Shown here: one piece after another, positions 57,758-64,000 of the stretch | Layout: every line of letters starts with the position of its first letter | Position numbering within the stretch: position 1 is the stretch's first letter | Assembly (NCBI RefSeq): GCF_000974445.1 | Contig: NZ_BBOJ01000011.1 | Location: 124,001 to 188,000 of the forward strand | Source: Lentzea aerocolonigenes | GTDB lineage: Bacteria; Actinomycetota; Actinomycetes; Mycobacteriales; Pseudonocardiaceae | Length of the DNA stretch: 64,000 nucleotides | Reading direction: 5' to 3' | Position numbers and translations under genes: made by a program | Notes under the pieces: generated by a model | What the model saw: only the letters and a program-made list of their open reading frames with translations | The model's database searches: none | What the model was told of the DNA's origin: nothing

Positions 57758-58021
57758 TCAGCCAGGCTGCTGGGTCGGCTTGGGCGCCTGCTGAGCCGCG
57801 TTCAGCTGCTGACGCAGGTCGTCGACCTGCTGCTGAAGCGTCGCGATCTGCGAGGCGTCCGTCTCCGGTGCTTCGTCGTGCCGCAGTCCCGAGCTCTCGG
57901 CCTTGAGGATCTTGGCTGACCGTCCCAGGGATCGGGCCATCTCGGGCAGCTTCTTGCTGCCGAACAACAACAAGATCACCGCGCCGATGATCAGCAGCTC
58001 GGTGGCGCCGAGGTTGCCCAT
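57758..58021 (-). CDS. tatA: Sec-independent translocase subunit TatA
   Basis: 87 residues. It has the TatA layout: short periplasmic N-terminus, one membrane helix (ELLIIGAVILLLFG), hinge SKKLPEMARSLGRSAKIL forming the amphipathic helix, then a charged, Gln-rich tail (ATLQQQVDDLRQQLNAAQQ). TatA oligomers form the pore for folded proteins with twin-Arg signals. It stands alone here without tatC, so it may be a second or dispersed copy. Two nearby genes encode Tat-type signals: GH30 (55980) and the lipoprotein at 51290. Confidence 0.9.
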   Translation of the reverse strand: MGNLGATELLIIGAVILLLFGSKKLPEMARSLGRSAKILKAESSGLRHDEAPETDASQIATLQQQVDDLRQQLNAAQQAPKPTQQPG

Positions 58022-58119
58022 GACTCACTTCCTCCGGGTGCGGAACCGAGCCCGCTCGTGCCAGGCCCGGTGCTCACGATAACCCCGGTCCCGCCAGGAC
58101 ATCACGGCAGTGCGCCGCA

Positions 58120-58136
58120 CTGTCCATTACGGACAG
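58120..58136. promoter_or_regulatory. inverted repeat, possible operator
   Basis: CTGTCC-ATTAC-GGACAG is a perfect 6-bp inverted repeat with a 5-base AT-rich spacer, about 100 bp upstream of tatA and 446 bp upstream of the sugar ABC operon. No regulator is adjacent. Confidence 0.35.
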
Positions 58137-58444
58137 GTAGTCACAGATCCGCGGAATCGGCGGTATGTCGGGAGGTGTCGTCACTCGGTCGTTTGCGTCG
58201 ATTTTCCGGAAGCGCGAGCGAGTCGGCCGGCACGCGCGAACCTCCGGAGCCGGACGGCGCGACCTGGCCCCCTGTCGCAACGGGGAAGACCCGCACCGCC
58301 GGACGGGCCGCGCCCGACGCGGTGGGTGCGCGCGGCAGCCTCCAGGTCTCGCTGCGGAGCTGAGGCGGTGGTGGCCGGACTGACCGCTCAGCAACCGGCC
58401 CCAGTCAAGGGAAAAGTTGGCCGATATGTGCCACTTCGCCCACC

Positions 58445-58474
58445 TTGACCAGGCAAAGAGCGGCTCATTAGCTT
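58445..58474 (+). promoter_or_regulatory. candidate promoter of the sugar ABC operon
   Basis: TTGACC (58445-58450) and TAGCTT (58469-58474) are separated by 18 bases, close to a housekeeping -35/-10 pair. It lies about 107 bp upstream of the ATPase start at 58582. There is no adjacent regulator gene. Confidence 0.45.
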
Positions 58475-58581
58475 TAAGCCTCCGCAGGTCAGATTCCCTT
58501 TAGGCACAACGCTTTCCGGGGCCCGGAGGACTCAATGACGAGCTCGCGCGCGCTTGTCCGCTCGTGGACAGGGGTGATCCG

Positions 58582-60090
58582 ATGACGGCCGCAGCCCTGC
58601 TGTCGGTCCGAGGGCTGGTGAAGCGCTTTCCCGGTGTGACGGCGTTGCAGGGCGTGGACTTCGAGGTCCGCGCGGGTGAGGTGCACTGCCTGCTCGGGCA
58701 GAACGGCGCGGGCAAGTCGACGCTGATCAAGGTGCTGTCCGGCGCGCACCGGCCGGACGAGGGAGAGATCAGCTGGCGGGGGGAGGTCGTGTCGTTCGGC
58801 AACCCGACCGCCGCGATGCGCAGCGGTGTGGCCGCCATCTACCAGGAGCTGGACCTGGTGGCGGGCTTGTCGGTGGCGGACAACGTGTTCCTCGGTCACG
58901 AACTGTCCACCGCCGGCTTCACCCGGCGGGCACAGCAGCGGCGCAGGACTCGTGCCCTGCTCGACCGGCTGGGGCACCCGGACATCGCACCCGACCGCGA
59001 TGTCGGCCGGTTGTCCGTGGCGCACCAGCAGGTCGTCAGCATGGCGCGGGCGCTGTCGCTGGACGGGCAGCTGCTGATCATGGACGAGCCGTCGGCCGTG
59101 CTGGACCCGGACGAGGTGCGGGTCCTGTTCGGGATCATCAGGGAGCTCACCGCCCAAGGGGTGGCGGTGGTCTACATCTCGCACCGGCTGGCCGAGATCA
59201 GGGAGATCGGCGACCGCGTGACCGTCCTCAAGGACGGCCGCACCGTCGCGACGGGCCTGTCCGCACGCGAGACCAAGACCTCGGAACTGATCGGGTTGAT
59301 GACCGGACGCGTGCTGAACAACGTGTTCCCGCAACGGAAACCGGTCGATCCCGCCGCTCCCGAGGTGCTGGTGGTGCGCGGACTGGCCGACGGCGACCGC
59401 TTCGCGGGCGTGGACCTCACCGTCCACGCCGGTGAGGTGGTCGGGCTCGCGGGTCTCGTCGGGTCCGGACGCTCGGAGATCCTGGAAACCGTCTACGGCG
59501 CCAGGAAAGCGGCCGAGGGCACCGTGGAGGTCGATGGCAGGAAGCTGCGGCGGGGGAGCGTCGGCGCGGCCGTGCGCGCGGGGCTGGGGTTGTGCCCGGA
59601 GGAGCGCAAGAGCCAGGGGTTGCTGCTCGACCAGGCCGTCTACCGCAACATCACTGTCTCGTCGATGTCGTCGTTCGCCCGGTTCGGCTTCCTCGACGAC
59701 CGCGCCGAACGTGCCCGCTCGACGAAGCTCACCGAGACGCTGGACGTCCGGCCGGCCGGTGTCGACCGCGTGGTGCGCGGCCTGTCCGGAGGCAACCAGC
59801 AGAAGGTCGTGCTCGCGCGGTGGTTGCTGAGGGAGTGCCGCGTGCTGTTGCTGGACGAACCGACTCGCGGCGTGGACGTGGGCGCGCGCAGCGAGATCTA
59901 CGAGCTCATCCGCGAGCTCGCGGACTCCGGCGTCGCCGTGGTCGTCGTGTCCAGCGACGTCGAGGAGGTCCTGGGCCTGTCGGACCGGGTCCTGGTGGTG
60001 CGGGAGGGCCGGGTGGTCCACGACGGTCCGGCCGACGAGATCGACGAGTCCAGGGTTCTCGACCTGGTCATGGAAGGACACGCCGCATGA
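58582..60090 (+). CDS. sugar ABC transporter ATPase, double NBD (RbsA/XylG type)
   Basis: 502 residues from the ATG at 58582 (AGGGG upstream). Two nucleotide-binding domains are joined. The first has Walker A GQNGAGKST, signature-like LSVAHQQVVSMARAL, Walker B LLIMDEPSAVLD. The second has the degenerate Walker A GLVGSGRSEI and an intact LSGGNQQKVVLARWL, LLLDEPTRGVD. This arrangement is normal for ribose, xylose or galactose importers. It powers the permease whose start overlaps its stop by four bases. Confidence 0.95.
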   Translation: MTAAALLSVRGLVKRFPGVTALQGVDFEVRAGEVHCLLGQNGAGKSTLIKVLSGAHRPDEGEISWRGEVVSFGNPTAAMRSGVAAIYQELDLVAGLSVADNVFLGHELSTAGFTRRAQQRRRTRALLDRLGHPDIAPDRDVGRLSVAHQQVVSMARALSLDGQLLIMDEPSAVLDPDEVRVLFGIIRELTAQGVAVVYISHRLAEIREIGDRVTVLKDGRTVATGLSARETKTSELIGLMTGRVLNNVFPQRKPVDPAAPEVLVVRGLADGDRFAGVDLTVHAGEVVGLAGLVGSGRSEILETVYGARKAAEGTVEVDGRKLRRGSVGAAVRAGLGLCPEERKSQGLLLDQAVYRNITVSSMSSFARFGFLDDRAERARSTKLTETLDVRPAGVDRVVRGLSGGNQQKVVLARWLLRECRVLLLDEPTRGVDVGARSEIYELIRELADSGVAVVVVSSDVEEVLGLSDRVLVVREGRVVHDGPADEIDESRVLDLVMEGHAA

Positions 60091-61112
60091 GCGAGGACAC
60101 CGCCGCCGTGGCGGCGCAGAAACGGGAAAGAAGTCCGGCCGTGCGGCAGTCCGGCGCCTCCGGCCTGCTCGGCTCCGCGGCCGGGCGCAACGCCGGTCTC
60201 GTGGTCGCACTGGTCCTGTTGTGCATCGGTGGTGTGGTCACCGCGGGCGACCGGTTCGCCGACGTCGACAACCTGCTCACCATCCTGCGGCTCGCCGCGG
60301 TGATCGGCGTCGTGAGCGTCGGCATGACGTTCGTGATCACCGGCGGCGGGATCGACCTGTCGGTGGGCGCGATCGTCGCGCTGTCCTCGGTGTGGGCGAC
60401 AACCCTTGCCACCCAAGGGATAGCGAACAACACGCACTGGATCGTCATCGTCTTCACCGCGTTGGTGGTGGGTGGGGCGTGCGGACTGGTCAACGGCGTG
60501 CTCATCGCCTACGGCCGGGTCGTGGCGTTCATCGCTACCCTCGCGAGCCTGGCCGCCGCACGCGGACTAGCCGAGATCATCTCCAACCGCAAGACGCAGA
60601 TCGTGAACGTGCCGGGCTTCGCCGCGTTCTTCGACGCGTCGGTGCTCGGGGTGCCGGTGCTGGTGGTGATCTTCGCGCTGGTCGCAGCGGGCGGGTGGGT
60701 GCTGTTGAACCGCACCACGTTCGGGCGCCGGACGTTCGCCGTGGGCGGCAACCCCGAGGCGGCGCGGCTGGCGGGCATCGACGTGCGGCGGCACACCGTG
60801 TGGCTCTACACGTTGCTCGGCCTGTGCTGCGGGCTCGCGGCCGTCATGCTCGTCGCCCGCACCACGACCGGCAGCGCGACCCACGGCGGCCTGTACGAAC
60901 TGGACGCGATCGCCGCGGTCGTGATCGGCGGCACGCTGCTCACCGGCGGCCGCGGCACGATCGCGGGCACCGTCTTCGGTGTCCTGATCTTCACGACGCT
61001 GTCGAACGTCTTCACCCTCAACAACCTCTCCATCTCCGCCCAGGCCGTGGCGAAGGGCGCGATCATCGTGGTCGCCGTCCTCCTTCAGCAGCGGTTGGCA
61101 AGACGTACCTGA
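60087..61112 (+). CDS. sugar ABC transporter permease (RbsC/XylH type)
   Basis: 341 residues from the ATG at 60087, overlapping the ATPase stop. About eight to ten membrane segments. Hallmarks: VGMTFVITGGGIDLSVGAIVALSS, GLVNGVLIAYGRVVAFIATLASLAAARGL, the cytoplasmic FAVGGNPEAARLAGIDVRRH that contacts the ATPase, and LYELDAIAAVVIGGTLLTGGRGTIAGTVFG. A 40-residue Ser/Ala-rich cytoplasmic N-terminus precedes the first helix. It should form a homodimeric pore for a monosaccharide or polyol. Confidence 0.94.
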   Translation: MSEDTAAVAAQKRERSPAVRQSGASGLLGSAAGRNAGLVVALVLLCIGGVVTAGDRFADVDNLLTILRLAAVIGVVSVGMTFVITGGGIDLSVGAIVALSSVWATTLATQGIANNTHWIVIVFTALVVGGACGLVNGVLIAYGRVVAFIATLASLAAARGLAEIISNRKTQIVNVPGFAAFFDASVLGVPVLVVIFALVAAGGWVLLNRTTFGRRTFAVGGNPEAARLAGIDVRRHTVWLYTLLGLCCGLAAVMLVARTTTGSATHGGLYELDAIAAVVIGGTLLTGGRGTIAGTVFGVLIFTTLSNVFTLNNLSISAQAVAKGAIIVVAVLLQQRLARRT

Positions 61113-61125
61113 GGAGCCGGAAACC

Positions 61126-62148
61126 ATGCCACTCAAGAGAATCGCCGCTCTGGCCGCGTTAGCTCTCGCCCTCACCGCCTGCACGGGGAACACGCCGCAG
61201 AACAGTGGTGGCGGCAACCAGGGCGGGGTGAAGGTCGCCAACGACGAGCCGGGCAAGAAGGTCGTCATCGGTTTCTCCGCACCGGCCGCCGACCACGGCT
61301 GGATGGCCGCGATCACCAACGCCGCCAAGGCGGAGGCGGGCAAGTACTCCGATGTGGAGCTGCGCGTCGTCGAGGGCACCAACGACGTCAACCTGCAGAT
61401 CAGTCAGGTCGAGACGTTCATCAACGACAAGGTGGACGCGATCGTCCTGCTGCCGTTCGACGGCGCCGCGCTCACCCCGGTCGCGCTCAAGGCGATGAAG
61501 GCCGGCATCACCGTGATCAACGTGGACCGCCAGTTCGACAGCCCGTTCGCCGCGCGGTCCACCGTCCTGGGCGACAACCACGGCATGGGAGTGTCCGCGG
61601 GCAACTACATCTGCGAGCGGCTCAAGGGCAAGACGGACGCCGTGGTCGCGGAGATCGCCGGCATCGACTCGCTGCCGCTGACCCAGGACCGCAGCAAGGG
61701 TTTCGCCGAGGCGCTCGCGAGCTGCGGGCTGAAGGTCGGCAACCGCGTGGCGGCCGAGTTCACGGTGGAGAGCGGCGAGAAGGCCGCCGCGAACCTGCTC
61801 CAGGCCGCGCGCAAGATCGACGCCATCTGGAACCACGACGACGACCAGGGCGTCGGCGTCACCGCCGCGATCAAGAACTCCGGCCGCAACGAGTTCTTCA
61901 TGGTCGGTGGCGCGGGATCGGCCAACGTCATGCGGGAGATCAAGGCGGACAACGGACCGCACAAGGCGACCGTCATCTACCCGTCCACCCAGGGCGCGGA
62001 CGGCATCCGGCTCGCGCGGCTCGCGGTGCAGGGCAAGAGCCTCGGCGACCTGGTCGAGGTGGAGGTCCCTCGCGAGGTCCAGCTGTACGCCCCGGTCGTC
62101 ACCAAGGACAACGTCGACCGGTACCTGCCCACCGCCTTCGAGTCCTGA
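61126..62148 (+). CDS. sugar ABC transporter substrate-binding lipoprotein
   Basis: 340 residues, ATG start with GAGGAG upstream. Lipobox LTAC with Cys19, then a Gly/Asn linker. The periplasmic-binding-protein type 1 fold shows VVIGFSAPAADHGWMAAITNAAKAEA, KVDAIVLLPFDGAALTPVALKAMKAGITVINVDRQF and IDAIWNHDDDQGVGVTAAIKNSG. It should capture a monosaccharide outside the cell for the two preceding gene products. The downstream oxidoreductase and isomerase suggest that the sugar or cyclitol is oxidised after entry. Confidence 0.93.
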   Translation: MPLKRIAALAALALALTACTGNTPQNSGGGNQGGVKVANDEPGKKVVIGFSAPAADHGWMAAITNAAKAEAGKYSDVELRVVEGTNDVNLQISQVETFINDKVDAIVLLPFDGAALTPVALKAMKAGITVINVDRQFDSPFAARSTVLGDNHGMGVSAGNYICERLKGKTDAVVAEIAGIDSLPLTQDRSKGFAEALASCGLKVGNRVAAEFTVESGEKAAANLLQAARKIDAIWNHDDDQGVGVTAAIKNSGRNEFFMVGGAGSANVMREIKADNGPHKATVIYPSTQGADGIRLARLAVQGKSLGDLVEVEVPREVQLYAPVVTKDNVDRYLPTAFES

Positions 62149-62162
62149 GAGGACCGGACAAC

Positions 62163-63320
62163 GTGACTGAGCTTGGCATCGCGATGGTCGGCCACGCCTT
62201 CATGGGAGCCGCGCACTCCCAGGCGTGGCGGGTCGCGCCGCGCTTCTTCGACCTGCCGGTGCGGCCGGTGATGTCCGTGCTGTGCGGCAGGGACGCCGAC
62301 CGGACACGGGCTGCGGCAGAACATCTGGGGTGGGCCGAGGCGGTGACCGACTGGAAGTCCGTGCTCGACCGCGACGACGTGCACGTGGTGGACATCTGCA
62401 CGCCCGGTGACACGCACGCCGAGATCGCGGTCGCCGCCCTGGACGCGGGCAAGCACGTGCTGTGCGAGAAACCGATGGCCAACAACGTGACCGAAGCGGT
62501 GGCCATGGCCGAGGCCGCCGAACGCGCCGCACGGCGCGGGGTGCGCGCGATGGTCGGCTTCAGCTACCGGAGGGTGCCTGCCCTGGGACTGGCCAGAGAG
62601 CTGGTCTCCCGGGGCAGGCTGGGGAAGATCCACCACGTGCGCGCCCAGTACCTGCAGGACTGGATCGTCGATCCCGCCGCGCCGCTGTCGTGGCGGCTCG
62701 ACAAGGAGAAGGCCGGTTCCGGCGCACTCGGGGACATCGGCGCGCACGTGGTGGACGCCGCCCAGTTCATCCTCGGCGACACCGTCCGCGAGGTGTCCGG
62801 GACGATGGAGACGTTCGTGTCCGAGCGCCCGCTCGCGTTGTCCCACTCCGGGTTGTCCGGCACGGCCTCCGACCGGACGGGGCCGGTGACGGTGGACGAC
62901 GCCGTGCTCTTCCTGGCGCGCTTCGCGGGCGGCGCGCTCGGCTCGTTCGAGGCCACGCGGTTCGCCAACGGCCGCAAGAACGCGCTGCGCATCGAGGTCA
63001 ACGGCTCGGCGGGCAGCCTGGCGTTCGACCTCGAGGACATGAACGTGCTGCAGTTCTTCGACGGCACGGAGGACGCGGCCGTCGCGGGGTTCCGCCGGAT
63101 CATCGTGACGGAGCCGTCGCATCCGTACGTCGGCGCCTGGTGGCCTGCCGGGCACGGGCTGGGGTACGAGCACGCGTTCACGCACCAGGCAGTCGACTTC
63201 GTGCGTGCCATCGCCGCGGGAACCGATCCGGTGCCGTCGTTCGCCGACGGGCTCCAGGTGCAGCGGGTACTGGCGGCCGTCGAGGACAGCGCGGCGTCCC
63301 GCACGTGGCAGCAGGTCTGA
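62163..63320 (+). CDS. Gfo/Idh/MocA-family oxidoreductase
   Basis: 385 residues, GTG start 14 bp after the binding-protein gene. Rossmann N-terminus [65 protein letters not shown] with the catalytic EKP. The C-terminal domain carries [16 protein letters not shown] with the conserved Asp and His. The enzyme should oxidise a sugar or inositol-type substrate with NAD(P). Its place in the operon suggests that it handles the imported sugar. Confidence 0.93.
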   Translation: MTELGIAMVGHAFMGAAHSQAWRVAPRFFDLPVRPVMSVLCGRDADRTRAAAEHLGWAEAVTDWKSVLDRDDVHVVDICTPGDTHAEIAVAALDAGKHVLCEKPMANNVTEAVAMAEAAERAARRGVRAMVGFSYRRVPALGLARELVSRGRLGKIHHVRAQYLQDWIVDPAAPLSWRLDKEKAGSGALGDIGAHVVDAAQFILGDTVREVSGTMETFVSERPLALSHSGLSGTASDRTGPVTVDDAVLFLARFAGGALGSFEATRFANGRKNALRIEVNGSAGSLAFDLEDMNVLQFFDGTEDAAVAGFRRIIVTEPSHPYVGAWWPAGHGLGYEHAFTHQAVDFVRAIAAGTDPVPSFADGLQVQRVLAAVEDSAASRTWQQV

Positions 63321-63333
63321 GGAGGGAACCGAG

Positions 63334-64000
63334 ATGGCACGTCCGATCACGTTGTTCACCGGTCAGTGGGCCGATCTACCGTTCGAGGAGGTCGCCCGGC
63401 TGGCCGCGGGCTGGGGCTACGACGGCCTGGAGATCGCCTGCTGGGGAGACCACCTCGACCCGTTTCGGGCGGCGGAGGACGACGACTACGTCGCGGACCG
63501 GCTCGCGATCCTCGCCAAGCACGACCTGAAGGTGTGGGCGATCTCCAACCACCTCACCGGTCAGGCCGTGTGCGACGACCCCATCGACGAGCGGCACCAG
63601 GGCATTCTGTCCGCGAGGAACTGGGGTGACGGCGACCCCGAGGGCGTCCGGCAACGGGCGGCGGAGGAGATGAAGGCGACCGCGCGAGCCGCGGCCAGGC
63701 TGGGCGTCGACACCGTCGTGGGGTTCACCGGCTCGTCGATCTGGAAGACCGTCGCGATGTTCCCGCCGGCGCCCGCCTCGATGATCGACGCCGGCTACCA
63801 GGACTTCGCCGACCGCTGGAACCCGATCCTGGACGTGTTCGACGAGGTCGGCGTCCGGTTCGCGCACGAGGTCCACCCGTCCGAGATCGCCTACGACTAC
63901 TGGACCACGGTGCGCGCGATGGAGGCGATCGGGCACCGGCCGGCGTTCGGCCTGAACTGGGACCCGTCGCACTTCGTCTGGCAGGACCTCGACCCGGTCG
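63334..64000 (+). CDS. sugar phosphate isomerase/epimerase, 3' end beyond window
   Basis: The frame opens at the ATG at 63334 (GGAGGGAACC upstream) and is still open after 222 codons. It is a xylose-isomerase-like TIM barrel: [62 protein letters not shown], and metal ligands in [13 protein letters not shown] and [10 protein letters not shown]. It should isomerise or epimerise the keto intermediate made by the preceding oxidoreductase. It follows that gene by 13 bp in the same operon. Confidence 0.92.
   Translation, partial: MARPITLFTGQWADLPFEEVARLAAGWGYDGLEIACWGDHLDPFRAAEDDDYVADRLAILAKHDLKVWAISNHLTGQAVCDDPIDERHQGILSARNWGDGDPEGVRQRAAEEMKATARAAARLGVDTVVGFTGSSIWKTVAMFPPAPASMIDAGYQDFADRWNPILDVFDEVGVRFAHEVHPSEIAYDYWTTVRAMEAIGHRPAFGLNWDPSHFVWQDLDPV

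Larger units (their letters stand above)
58022..58581. other. 560-bp intergenic region
   Basis: No gene is supported. Short frames on both strands read as Arg/Pro/Ala low complexity. The region must hold the tatA promoter at its left end and the sugar ABC operon promoter at its right end (58445-58474). It also contains the inverted repeat at 58120-58136. Confidence 0.6.

Noticed and set aside
1..64000. tRNA, rRNA, CRISPR array, insertion sequence or prophage
   Set aside because: I looked for tRNA-like T-loops, regular direct repeats, transposase or integrase coding and found none. A covariance-model search would be more sensitive.

Overview
The window is about 64 kb of very GC-rich DNA (roughly 70 percent by eye). 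It has dense genes, many GTG starts, 4-bp ATGA/GTGA gene overlaps and typical actinobacterial families: ROK, PadR, TetR and FCD-GntR regulators, ECF sigma factors, DUF3040, CBM2 cellulose-binding modules and CebR-type boxes. This points to a filamentous actinomycete. A member of Pseudonocardiales such as Lentzea or Saccharothrix would fit, but that placement is inference. I saw no tRNA, rRNA, CRISPR array, transposase or phage gene.

Layout. 0-5 kb: a redox/signalling group (cNMP-binding histidine kinase cut by the left edge, a response regulator fused to a thioredoxin-reductase-like flavoprotein, a UBP zinc finger), then a PaaK-type CoA ligase and a conserved hypothetical. 5-8.2 kb: an operon whose first gene fuses a Rieske [2Fe-2S] domain to a ThDP-dependent enzyme, followed by an SRPBCC protein and a flavodoxin-like protein. 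8.2-15 kb: ECF sigma/anti-sigma pair, cation/proton antiporter, secreted sugar-dehydrogenase-like protein with a PKD domain, secreted alpha/beta hydrolase and an SDR. 15-22.6 kb: an ArsR/DUF5937 regulator and a five-gene peptide-type ABC importer ending in a hydrolase; matching inverted repeats lie in front of the regulator and of the transporter. 22.6-26.8 kb: a TetR-controlled ABC exporter, an alpha/beta hydrolase and a second TetR. 26.8-38 kb: the most disordered part, with an SNF2 helicase, two HEAT-like repeat proteins, small regulators, a SGNH hydrolase, a lipoprotein, a DinB protein, several low-coding gaps and gene remnants, including what looks like a deletion scar at about 31.4 kb.

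38-64 kb is largely devoted to plant polysaccharide: a ROK regulator divergent from a 1211-residue GH3 enzyme, a CBM2 plus Cip1-like protein, a GH12 endoglucanase behind a perfect CebR box, and a GH30 subfamily 8-like glucuronoxylanase behind a near-perfect CebR box. Between these lie a TetR/SRPBCC/DUF4166 group with two operator palindromes, an ECF42-type sigma factor with its DGPF partner, and a sugar-acid locus (enolase-superfamily dehydratase, FCD-GntR regulator, ABC importer with both permeases fused in one chain, RraA-like protein). After a DUF3040 protein and TatA, the window closes with a ribose-type sugar ABC operon leading into a Gfo/Idh/MocA dehydrogenase and a sugar phosphate isomerase cut by the right edge.

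Read together, the right half suggests extracellular cellulose and glucuronoxylan attack, coordinated at least partly by a CebR-like repressor, coupled to uptake and catabolism of released sugars and sugar acids. The most unusual proteins are the Rieske-ThDP fusion, the receiver/TrxR fusion that lacks its redox-active cysteine pair, and the fused MalF-MalG-type permease.
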